64,000 nucleotides of DNA from Selaginella tamariscina. Lineage: Eukaryota > Streptophyta > Lycopodiopsida > Selaginellales > Selaginellaceae. The stretch lies in assembly GCA_003024785.1 (NCBI GenBank), contig PUQB01000408.1, positions 1 to 64,000 of the forward strand. Reading direction: 5' to 3'. Position numbers and translations under genes: made by a program. Under the pieces are notes generated by a model, which made no database searches, was not told where the DNA came from, and saw only the letters and a list, made by a program, of their open reading frames with translations. Positions within the stretch are counted from its first letter, which is position 1; each line of letters begins with the position of its first letter. Positions 35,957-46,191 of this stretch are shown here, one piece after another.

Positions 35957-38900
35957 CTAACAATTCATTAACAATTCTTCTTCGCTATTACCTTCTGAGT
36001 GAGGCGAAGAAGGTCTAAGCCGCTTGTGAGATGGTTCAAGATCTTCTGCATCTTCTATTGATGTTTCCATGGGTAATGGAGTGTGCGAATGTTCTGTACT
36101 CCTCGAGATAACTTCCGGTCTAATATCTGATTGAAGTTCGTCCTCAGACTCCGACATTGAACCAGATTCGTCTTCAGAGCTATCGCACTTATCTGGAGGG
36201 AACTTTCTCAAATACTCCTTTATGGATTCGTTGGGGTATCAGTTGAGAACCTATCTATCCACTTGTTCAGGTCCTCAACCATGGTCTTATCCTTTTCAAC
36301 GGCAAATACACATGTATGCCGAAGGTAACACTCCTTCAAGACGGACCCCCTAGTGCAGTAGTCAAAAACCCACGCATCACTGTGAGGACCCCTGATCAAG
36401 TTGACGATGCTCCGTGCCGCTTGACTTGTGATGTTTGGATAACGTACATTGCCGAATACGTCACTCTCCTATCGGTGTATCGGATGGAGGTTCAGGGCCG
36501 TTGGAGTGCAAACAGATGCCTGGCCAGTCATTTGGAAGTTTGAAACTGTTTGGCGCATTCCTAACAACCAAGTGAACAACGAATCAATGCACTTCGGATC
36601 AGCATCATTCATATAAAATCCTGTCCAACGATGTTTATTCCTCTTGGCAAAGGAGAAGGCAAAGGTATCGGTGACATGAGCAAGAATCAAGAAATAAATA
36701 CCTGAAAAGTAGATATCAGTCAAGAGTGCAAGTATGAATTCAATAATAAATACCTTCTTTGTACATGCTTGCACGGCTAAGTTTCTCCACCAAATCCTCT
36801 AGTGTCCTGTCTGTCGAAGGATTTTTTGACACCCGCCGATCCATCACGAACAATTGAAACGGTTTCCTACAAGCAGTGATGGTACCCCATAAAGTCTCCG
36901 AATCCAACAACAAACATCTGTAGGGCTTGTCGTGATTCGTAGCATCCTCCTTTATAAGGTTCAACTCGGTTCTCCGCTGCTGAAGGACTGCCATAAGAGA
37001 AGGCGTCATCGCAATGTTCTCCTTTTGGCGTTGGCGTGCAATAGATTCTTGCCCAGATCTTCCGATTGATTCACCCATTCGACAAGCATATCATCGTTTG
37101 TCACATGCAAATATTTGCTGACCTCTTCGTATGTTGAAGCCGAAATCCAACCCAGTTTGTGGCAGTGTATTCCCAACCACTCCTTGAAGTGCCTGACCGT
37201 CTTCAACTCCATTGCCTTGAGATGAAAAGGAGAGGTGGGCTGCTGTTGTTAATCTGTAATTTGCCATCAATCACCAAATCAGCCAAGACTTCCATCTCCT
37301 CCATCGTTGTTCCATTTAAAGGCTTCAACCATGTGAGCTTGAAATCGTTGTCTACATCCTTTATAGATTGAACAGACTTAGACTTCGGCGTCTTACTGGG
37401 TTTCTTTGCAGACTTCTCTGAGGGCTCCACTTCACTTGTCTGCTTCTTCTTCAGTGTTCCTTTTGCAAAGGATTCCATAATCCCCAACCATTTCGCAAAG
37501 ATCCTATCCTCGGGACAAGAAATCAACATCATCAAAAGGATGTTTCCTTCCCGCCCACCTGGGCAAAATCAACTGCTACAATTTCTTCAACTCTCTGAGG
37601 AAAAGACAGATTAATATACCGGCGAGATAAATCCCGCCCAAACAATTTGCTTACCCGGTATTCCGCAGATTGTGTATTCCCTGCGGTAGCTCTTTGTGGT
37701 CGCTGAAGAGATTCCCACACGGCTCGCGTGTGTTTGAACTTCTCCCATATTTTGCTGTTGTAGTGGTTGGTGTCTGCAGCGTCCCATTCGCCGATAACTT
37801 ATGGTACTGCTCGATTGTGAGATTCGGCTTCGCTAAAAACGCCGATCTTTTCGTCAGCTTCTCACGGGTATGCTCGGAAAGTTTTGTTGCCATCGTTCCT
37901 TTGTTGTGTTCGTCGAGAAGTCGTTGGGCTGCCGTTATTGTGTGCTGGCCACTAATGATGTAGTACTTAACTGATTTTCTATTCTCCGTCTGAACCTTCC
38001 TCATTTGTTCGGTGTTGTGATCCACACTTTGTCAGCGCCTTTGTGTCTTTCGTAGTATGCGCACAAAACAGCATTATGTGGAACGGTGTAAGAATTGTCG
38101 TCCTTCATCTTCTCCATGAGCTCAGCTACACGTTCCTGATTCAGTGGCCTGTAATTGAAGTTTGGGTTGACGCTGCAATACTTAACCCTACACTGGTAAA
38201 TCCTATCATCCAACATCATTTCCTTGTGGCTTATTGCAGCATGGGACGCCACAGGTGCAGCTGACAAAACGACTAATGATTTTCTTCTACGATCCGAATC
38301 AACATGTGTGATCCCCGATTGATGCTGTTCTAATGTTCCGGCACACTCTTCCAGCTCCCGAAATTTGCTAAGCAAATTGAACGTGATCTGTAAAGAACCT
38401 GAGACCAAGCCACCCTCTCAATCTCCTTTATGATGTCGCAGTGTTCTTCTTCAATGTGAAGAGGGACGATTGCTCCACTTGCTGATTTTCTGTATTGTGA
38501 AGCAATATCTCCTGACAATACACCTACTCGATGAGTCTGAAGATCTTCGAAGTAGACATCCAGATGGATCCCCTCCATAGATGGGCTTTCGTTGAGTTGA
38601 AGAAGAACTCCAAGGTCAACATCATTAGTGAACACGTGAACGTCATTATCCACAAGTCGACAAAACCACCCGAAATTAATGTTGTAACTGGACCTCTGGA
38701 TCCGAGAACGTGACATTGGATGGAACGAGGCATATGTGTCGAGCATCGTTCAATCTGGGTTCACAGCATGCTTTCGGATGCTTGACTAGCACACCCACTT
38801 TCCATTGTTTTGCTTGTCCATGCGATGTGACAGAGGTTAGTTTGACAGCAACCATGGTTGTTCCAATGCGCTTCCCGTTTAGTTTGAAATATGGCCAAGT

Positions 38901-39096
38901 TGATTCCAGAATCCCCCTGCCCATCTCTTCTCCTGCTCTCGTCTTTAATGTTACCTCAATTCCACATCTGAATACAAAAATGATTAGTTCAAGCACATAT
39001 CCGAGTATAACAGATTTTATTTTAATTCTTACCCAGAATTTGACGACGACTCCATACTAATGACTCGATCTCCTTGTTTAATTAAATCGTCCTTCT
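35957..39096 (-). CDS. ParB-like domain plus amino-methyltransferase-like domain protein
   Basis: Minus strand. An exon 39096-39033 (acceptor TTGCAG; encodes KDDLIKQGDRVIS) joins in frame to exon 38967-36754; exon 36701-35957 follows after a 52-base intron. Order of parts: an unrecognised N terminus (GRGILESTWPYFKLNGKRIG); NYRPLNQERVAELMEKMKDD near 38150-38090 and VKYYIISGQHTITAAQRLL near 37970-37910, the ParB/Srx-fold layout with the GGQHR-like motif as SGQHT; a charged linker (KKPSKTPKSKSVQS); CLLLDSETLWG near 36915-36885, where a DPPW motif IV would be; DWPGICLHSN; NVRYPNITSQAARSIVNLI; and VFDYCTRGSVLKECYL plus FAVEKDKTMVEDL near 36380-36280, which fits motif I and the acidic SAM strand of beta-class methylases. 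A Ser/Glu-rich tail ends at 35957. About eight to ten one-base frame changes separate these pieces. The domain calls are inference from motifs. Confidence 0.6.
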
Positions 39097-39196
39097 GCAA
39101 AATAATACACTATGAATACAAATCATATAAAAACGCACACAACTTGTATAAACCCGAATATACAAAAATAATACACAGAGAGAAGTAGACGGAATT

Positions 39197-39283
39197 AACT
39201 GTCCAAAGCTCACCTTTGTGCTAGTTCAAAGGAAAGATAACATTTCGTTTTAGAACCACCACAAATGTGAGCTCTGGACAGTT
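39197..39283. other. long imperfect hairpin, miRNA-precursor-like
   Basis: A left arm of about 36 bases from 39197 pairs with a right arm ending at 39283, with about five mismatches and a short loop; best-kept core is ACTGTCC...AGCTCAC...TTTGTG. Size and pairing resemble a plant pre-miRNA or a small foldback element. It lies upstream of the first exon found for the ParB gene, so it could also be in that gene's 5' region. Confidence 0.4.
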
Positions 39284-39394
39284 TTACATAGTTTCCTAGC
39301 TTTTACTCGAAATATTATGATAAGATGATAAAAGTAAATAAAATGAGATATGCAACTTATATATACTAATACACATATATTTCACATGGAAGGT

Positions 39395-40795
39395 GCGGCG
39401 GGATTAATCTCGCCACCCCTTCAATGCCTCCTGAAAGAGTGGGCGGGATTAATCTCGCCACCTTTCTGGAGGCCTTGAACGGGAGTGCGGAATTAATCTT
39501 GCCACCCTTCTCGGTCTCAGAGAGAACTGGGCAGGATTTATTTGGCACACCCCTTCAGTGACTCCAGAAAGGAGGCGGGATTAATCTCGCCCACCATGTA
39601 AGGGATGGTTAAATGAATTTCCCCACCCTTCCCATTCTCTCCATTGGTATGTTGTAAACCTTCTACGTCTCAGACAGAAACGTTTGGGATTGGTGACTCA
39701 CCAATGGAGAAAAAGGAAGGGTGGCGGGATTCATTCCTCCAACAGGCATTGAAGGCTCGGCGGGATTAATTGCCGCCCAGGGCCTTCACTCGGTCCCTAT
39801 GCGGCGGGATTAATCCCGCCGGACGCCAATTCCTGCTCGAAATCGGCGGGATTAATCCCGCCGCCTAGGCCCTTTAGGCAGTCCTTTGGGCGGGATTAAT
39901 CCGCCGATTCGCGCAGGGCTGGGATTAATCCCGCCGTGTACGCATGCCTGCGCGGAATCGGGCGGGATTAATCCACGGATTCCGCGCAGGGCTGCGGGAT
40001 TAATTCTGCCGCCTAGGCACTTCAGGTAGGCCAATGGCGGCGGGATAAATCCCGCCCGATTCCGTGCAGGGCATGCGTACGCGGCGGGATTAATCCCGCC
40101 GCCCAGGCCCTTCACTCGGGCCTTAGTCGGCGGGATTAATCCCGCTGGACGCCAATGCCTGTGCAGAATCCGGCGGGATTAATCCGCCCGATTCCGCGCA
40201 GGGCATGCGTACACGGCGGGATTAATCATGCCGCTCATGAGGGTAACGAATGAGCGGCGAGATTAATCCCGCCGGACGCCAATGCCCTGTGCAGAATCCG
40301 GCGGGATTAATCCCGCCGCCTAGGCCCTTCAGGCAGGCCAATGGCGGCGGGATAAATCCCGCCCGATTCCGCACAGGGCATGCGTACGCGGCGGGATTAA
40401 TCATGCCGCTCATGAGGGTAACGAATGAGCGGCGAGATTAATCCCGCCGGACGCCAATGCCCTGTGCGGAATCCGGCGGGATTAATCTCGCCGCCTAGGC
40501 CCTTCAGGCAGGCCAATGGCGGCGGGATAAATCCCGCCCGATTCCGCGCAAGGCATGCGTACGCGCGGGATTAATCATGCCGCTCATGAGGGTAACGAAT
40601 GAGCGGCGAGATTAATCCCGCCGGACGCCAATGCCCTGTGCGGAATCTGGCGGGATTAATCCCGCCGCCTAGGCCCTTCAGGCAGGCCGCGGCAGGATAA
40701 ATCCGCCCGATTCCGCGCAGGGCATGCGTACGCGGCGGGATTAATCCCACCGCCGAGTGGCTAATTATATAGCGGCAGGATTAATCCCGCCGCTA
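39395..40795. repeat. GC-rich satellite of 18-base palindromes
   Basis: About 28-30 copies of GGCGGGATTAATCCCGCC or near variants, spaced 35-60 bases. The exact unit is its own reverse complement. In the right part they are ordered in a higher-order unit of 174-175 bases: GAGCGGCGAGATTAATC recurs at about 40252, 40427 and 40601. Linkers are also shared and partly palindromic (GCATGCGTACGCG, GCCGCTCATGAGGGTAACGA, CCTAGGCCCTTCAGGCAGG). GC content is far above the flanks. Left copies (39395-39600) are more diverged. Open frames on both strands are by-products. Function unknown. Confidence 0.85.
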
Positions 40796-41084
40796 CACAC
40801 ACACACACACAGATATATACAGATACTGGTACACATAATATATGTATGTATACATAGGTATATATATATATATATATATGTGTATATGTATATCGTGTGT
40901 ATGCGTGTGTGAAACAAATAAAATCATACAGATAAACAAACACACACACACACATATATATACAGGAGTGTGCGTGTGTGCGAGAGATACAATTAACAAA
41001 TCAATAAAATTATACAGATACACACACACACATAATATATATAGATAAATAAATAGAATTATATATATATATATATATATTATA

Positions 41085-41130
<46 letters not shown>

Positions 41131-41155
41131 ATATAATATATCTGTGTGTATATAT
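40796..41155. repeat. CA and AT microsatellite block
   Basis: (CA)n tracts, then long (AT)n runs (41068-41140) that are largely self-complementary and could extrude cruciforms. Confidence 0.7.
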
Positions 41156-41814
41156 ATGAATATCATATATAAATGATTATTTAATGCATAGTATTCATTT
41201 AGATTATATAAAATATTTTATTTATTGTACAAGTATATTTGGTATTTAAATTATATCTTTAATTATATTAAATAACTGATTTTATTTTTCTTTTCTTTGT
41301 AAAATTCTATTTCAATTGGGAACACATTCTTCATTGGCTATAATAAACTATAAATATATTTAATATCAAAAACATATATTTAAAAGCAACATATAGTGTA
41401 GAATATATTTATTTTACATCATGTAAATATGCAGTGTAGCTATGCACACATTAGTGGTGTACAATGTAAGCATATGTATTCACCATTTTAACCATATATA
41501 TGTATGTATATTCTTATGTATGCAATGTATGTATTTTGTATTATATAAATATACACATGATTTATTTCTATATGTGTGTCATACATTTATATACATATAA
41601 TATGTTTTTTTTTATGTATATATTTAGAATTATTATCTATATTTATTCAATGTTAAAAATTATAATATAATATGAATTTAAAATTATTTAAGTAAGTTAT
41701 TTAAATGAATCAAATAATATTTTAATTCAACAGCATTGTTTTTTTTTAAAAGGATCTTACAAATTTTTAGTTGGTCATGATTGAATTTTAAAAAAATTTG
41801 TTCATTATAGTGAT
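41156..41814. other. AT-rich DNA, no gene seen
   Basis: No coding frame, RNA gene or mobile-element end is supported here. Confidence 0.55.
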
Positions 41815-42270
41815 TATATATACTCATAATATTAAACATGTATAACAAATGATATATATACATGAGTAATTCTTATATTACACAATATTATTATTATCTC
41901 ATTATTACCTTATTACTATTATTTAATATGTATGCATTGTTATATAATAAACTTCGTAATGGTTTCTCACTTTTTTTGAAAATTCTTGTTGTCACTGCAA
42001 TATTATTAATAATTATAACGATTAAATAAATAAATAATTATTTTATTATTATTAGACATGATTAACATCATTATTCAACTTCATGAAATGCGGTGCGAAA
42101 ATAAAACATAAATGTTAAATATATAATTTTAATTTATTTAATATGTTATTACATTTAAATTTAAATTCATCTTATTAATATTTATGAATAATATAAACAT
42201 ATAAAGAAAACACATTATAAATATAGAATACATTTGAGTGAATTATATATTTACATTATATAATATAAAC
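41815..42270. repeat. dispersed AT-rich repeat, copy 2
   Basis: Collinear with 11140-11640 over nearly the whole length, in the same orientation, with many small changes. Confidence 0.6.
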
Positions 42271-42296
42271 TATACAACACATAGTTTCATAATTTT

Positions 42297-42372
42297 TATA
42301 ACGAAGTTAGTACATCGATATTTTGTGTTTTTTTTATAACGAAGTTAGTATATCGATTTTTGTGTTTTTTTT
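42297..42372. repeat. tandem duplication, 37-39 base unit
   Basis: Two copies of TATAACGAAGTTAGTA(C/T)ATCGAT followed by TTTTGTGTTTTTTTT. Confidence 0.7.
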
Positions 42373-42390
42373 ATTAAGTTGGTTAACAAA

Positions 42391-43326
42391 AGATAACCCT
42401 AAGAATCTGACTCTGGGCGCCATTAGGCAAAAGACTTAGAGTCCTACCCTAAGTCCCTTAGAATAACCATCCCCTGAACCCTAGAGGATATCCTGAGTAA
42501 ACTTTAGAATTCTATCCTAGTAGACCTAGACAGACTCATGCCCTAACCCTACAAAGAAGATGTGTCTCACACATACCCCCGTGATAGAGCTAAGGCATCG
42601 TCATTTACCCCTTGAAGAATCACCCTCATCTGGGAGTACAACCCCTTTAGGGCAACAAGGGGTACCTTGAACCACGACTAACCCCTAAGAGTTTGGGTGG
42701 CTAGTACTTAGTGCGAACACGAGTGTGTGCCATAGGCGAACACGAGTGTTCTACTAAGCAAACTCCCTAAGGCTAGGTTTAGAAAACCTTAAGTACATGA
42801 CCTTGCGAGTGCTTCACGAAAAGGCTCCTGCTAACAAGCTTAGGTTGTTCAACCCCTGGATTCCAAGGAGAACACCCCTAGCCAAGTGTGCCTAAGCATA
42901 CCTAGTTACGAGACCTAACCTCCCTTAAGCAAATGCCCAAGGCTTAGCACCCTAGCGCGAGCACAAGCATGCCTGTTTGTTAGAGTATCCAACCCCTTGG
43001 CGACAAGCCCATGACATAACCCCAAAGGGCATGCCTCGGACATTGTATCATGTGACGTTTAGCCCAGTGTCACATCTCCATGTGACACTGCCTTCCCCAA
43101 TGTGGGCTATCATGCCATATCCCTTAGATTCAAGAGTTGCACCAAGTACCACAAATGTGGCTCATAAATGCCAACTCTATAACCCCTTAAGTGAACCCTT
43201 AGGAATTGGGTAATGTGAACCTGTCAAACAAGATTCCACGCCCACAGTTGGACAAGGACAAGAGTGTGCCTTGCTTGGCCATGAGTGCTACACCTAGCTT
43301 GATGTGGAGGAGGAGGTTGGAGACAA
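42391..43326 (-). mobile_element. partial LTR of the 1.69-kb family
   Basis: On the minus strand this matches the 3' half of the full LTRs (compare 14390-15330). It is followed at 43327 by gag-like sequence on the same strand. Old, incomplete copy. Confidence 0.75.
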
Positions 43327-43900
43327 ATAATCGGTTATCACACCATACAGCACAACTATTGGCCTTAGATAGAGTCTTTGGATCATCATAGCAGGAGGTC
43401 CTTGACATCGTTGCAAAGACCATGACGGAACTAATCTATCAAGGCCTCTTCATCCCAAGGAACATCACATGCCAAAAATGGAACTCGGAGGCAGCTTTTC
43501 AAAATCATCGAATAATGGTGAGTTCCTTTCTAAAACCATGCTCGTGCAGTTCCTGAGAAGTAATCCAACCAACCCACCTTCGAACGATTGTCTGGATAAC
43601 GACTAGGATTCATACGAATCACTAAACGAACTTGATTCATGAATTCATGAAATTGAGACCTTGTCCCATCAAACTTCTTCAATAAGCTCACCTTTGGTTC
43701 CTTTGCCACCATAGAAGCACCTAGCCTTGCGGCTGATTTTGCAGTTGCCCAATTCACCTTGCAAGCTCCTTCACTTATTCCACTAGTCTTTGGCTCCATA
43801 AGGTTTTGTTTTTCATGCATCCACTGTGTCTTCTCCTATTCCAGATTTAATACTCTAGCACAAAGAGCATCCAATTCCATAATCACTTAATCGTATCCCT
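43327..43900 (-). mobile_element. Ty3/gypsy gag remnant
   Basis: The minus strand shows retrotransposon-gag wording (KVSLLKKFDGTRSQFHEFM, then a TGTARAWF-like block) and, further on, ALIDxFRHGL-like and CDNRLF-like words. It is a broken fossil with several breaks. Together with the opposite-strand pieces at 45519-46772 it shows that this locus was rearranged after insertion. Confidence 0.65.
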
Positions 43901-44199
43901 CTTATTGGGCCATTGTGATGCAATCAAAACATGATTGAATGTAAAAAGAAAATTCTAGTTTAAACTGTCATATGCCCTAAAATAGAATTAAATAGAAAAT
44001 TTAGCAATTCTTTTAAATTAAGAAGAAAAGAAAAGAAAAGAACAATGAGAATTGCCCCACAATTGGTGTTGAACTAGAATACCTAAACTTTACCTTAGCT
44101 TTCCTTAAATACTTCTCTTACTTAGAATATTCTCTAGCATCCAATGTTCTAGGATAAAATTAGAATATTTTGGTATATTCCAATGGTTTATGACACACA
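43901..44199. other. AT-rich spacer, likely gag upstream remnant
   Basis: AAGAAAAG-type A-rich sequence and TTGTGATGC-type words; nothing firm can be assigned. Confidence 0.35.
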
Positions 44200-45518
44200 T
44201 CATGTTTGGGTTTAGAGTCTAGCATCTAGCTTTGTGTTTAAGGTTTAGAGTTTAGGGTTTAAACCTCAAACCAAGCTTTTATCATCTAAGTATATATAGA
44301 CACACACTCTACAAGCTAGGGTGTCATAGTTCTAACTTGGTGGGTTGACTACCTGGGTAAAGATTATGGGATATGTGGGCAAAAGATCCAAGCGGACTTG
44401 GGTCATCATGACCAGGGACCTTCTCATAAAACACTAATTGACCCTTTGTCTAGTTGGTATAAGGGGAGAGGGAAAGGTTTTAACATTTGGTATCAGAGCG
44501 GTCCCGAGTTCGATTCTTATCAGGGGATAAATTTTGAGTAAAGCTCATGCCACTTGATCATATGTGCCCAGCCAAGCGTAGCGTAAGTAGACAAGTGTCT
44601 CAGGGAAAGGCCTCTGGCTTCCTTTAGGGGACCGCCTCTAGCTGCACCTTCTAGAGGAAGGCATAGTAGCAACTCCTTGAGTCTATGAGAGGAAGGCATA
44701 GTAGCAACTCCTTGAGTCTGTGAGAGGAAGGCATAGTAGCAACTCCTTGAGTCTGTGGATGAGGGGGCATTCACTTTTTCAAATGGGTGGAGAGTGTCAT
44801 AGTTCTAACTTGGTGGGTTGACTACCTAGGTAAAGATTATGGGATATGTGGGATATGTGGGCAAATAGCAACTCCTTGAGTCTGTGAGAGGAAGGCATAG
44901 TAGCAACTCCTTGAGTTTGTGGATGAGGGGGCATCCACTTTTTTAAATGGGTGGAGAGTGTCATAGTTCTAACTTGGTGGGTTGACTACCTAGGTAAAGA
45001 TTATGGGATATGTGGGATATGTGGGTAAAAGACCCAAGCGGACTTGGGTCATCATGACCAAGGGCCCTTTCATAAAACACCAATTGACCCTTTGCTTAGT
45101 TGGCATAAGGGGAGAGGGAAAGGTTGTGACATAGGGTGTACTAGGGCTTACATATACACACACGAAACATTTATAAACTCCCATATGCACACAAACGTTA
45201 AAAACATCTAGTTATGGGGCTTAGTGTTTAGGGTTTAAACTCTAAACCAATCTTTTATCATTTGAGTGTATATATATACACACACTCTATGGGCTAGGGT
45301 GTACTAGGGCTTTGTGTTTAGGGTCTAGGGTATATGGCATTGGGTTTAAACCCTAAATCAAACATTTATATATATATATATATATATATTATACTAGGTG
45401 TAGAGTTTAAGCATTTATTGATAAGGCATATATATACACTAGCGGGTGTAGGCTTAGTGTATAGGGTCAAGGGCTAGGGTACCTATAGGGTTTAAATCAT
45501 AAACCAAACAATTAATGA
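44200..45518. repeat. telomere-like tandem array split by a TRIM
   Basis: Units of about 110-130 bases with TTTAGGGTTTAAAC(T/C)CTAAACCAA, TTTTATCAT, (TATA)n CACACACTCTA(C/T)(A/G)(A/G)GCTAGGGTGTACTAGGGCT occur at about 44205-44321 and again at 45132-45518. The TRIM at 44322-45131 interrupts them. Confidence 0.6.
44322..45131 (+). mobile_element. TRIM (miniature LTR retrotransposon) with internal duplication
   Basis: LTRs at 44322-44485 (164 bases) and 44959-45131 (173 bases), both starting TGTCATAGTTCTAACTTGG and ending TTTTAACA or TTGTGACA. Right after the left LTR, TGGTATCAGAGCGG (44488-44501) is the classic plant primer-binding site for initiator tRNA-Met. A purine-rich tract (AAATGGGTGGAGAG) precedes the right LTR. 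The element is flanked by a perfect 5-base duplication TAGGG (44317-44321 and 45132-45136). The internal part is non-coding; it holds GGAAGGCATAGTAGCAACTCCTTGAG repeats and a third, partial LTR-like copy from 44795 to about 44866. Fairly young by its well-kept ends. Confidence 0.88.
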
Positions 45519-46191
45519 TGTCATAGTTTTTACTATGACTCGACCCTTTACTTTGGACGTTAATTATTGTTACCTATTGTACTATGTTGATGAACCCTAG
45601 ATGTAGTAGGAAATAGGCCCGCTTAATGCACTTGGGTATCTAGTGATGGTCCGGCCGGGTGTCATTAGGTATTTGCAAGAAACTCTAAGCGAAGTTAGAA
45701 CTTACCTTCTAGAAACCCACTCCCAATTTTGACGTCCCAGTTAGGCTGATTGGTTAATGTAAATGAGTTTGGCATGTTTAGTAGGGTTATGAACACCCCT
45801 AGGGCTGACCTAACCCTAGGGTTGCCCTAACCCACGCCCTAAAAACCCCCACCCCTTTGGGTAGGGTTTTAGGGTTAGAGTTAGGCTAAGTTAAACACTC
45901 TCTCATTAACTTAATAAGGGGCTAGCTAAATTCGTGCCAGCCCACATACACATTCAGGAAAAGAGGGGGGGGGGGGGGCTCCGTCACATAAATAAGGTAG
46001 AGTATGAGTAGAAGAGCTCCTGGGTTCATGACTGAGTTCGTTGTTCTTCTGCCGGTGCAAGCTCTAGATTGTGTCGTTAAGGCACAACCCTCTGTTGTGT
46101 TGCCCTAACTTCCAGATGACAGGGGTACATCCCATCTTGGGTAGCTCACCCTTAACATTGGCGAATCCATACCTGCACGTTCTAAGAGGCA
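45519..46191 (+). mobile_element. partial LTR of the 1.69-kb family, 5' part
   Basis: Matches the 5' part of the LTRs at 13718 and 46773, including TGTCATAGTTTTTACTATGA, the G-run and the TATA-like word, and passes straight into gag-like sequence at about 46192. Together with 42391-43326 it covers complementary parts of the LTR on opposite strands, which fits rearrangement of the locus. Confidence 0.75.

Noticed and set aside
39852-40441. Open frames with GGINPAA and AGFIPPP repeats in the palindromic array
   Set aside because: They exist on both strands because the repeat unit is self-complementary; no start context, introns or homology.
39395-40795. CRISPR array
   Set aside because: The linkers between palindromes are themselves repeated, not unique spacers, and the genome is eukaryotic.
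44486-44520. tRNA gene
   Set aside because: TGGTATCAGAGCGG is only the primer-binding site; no cloverleaf can be formed.
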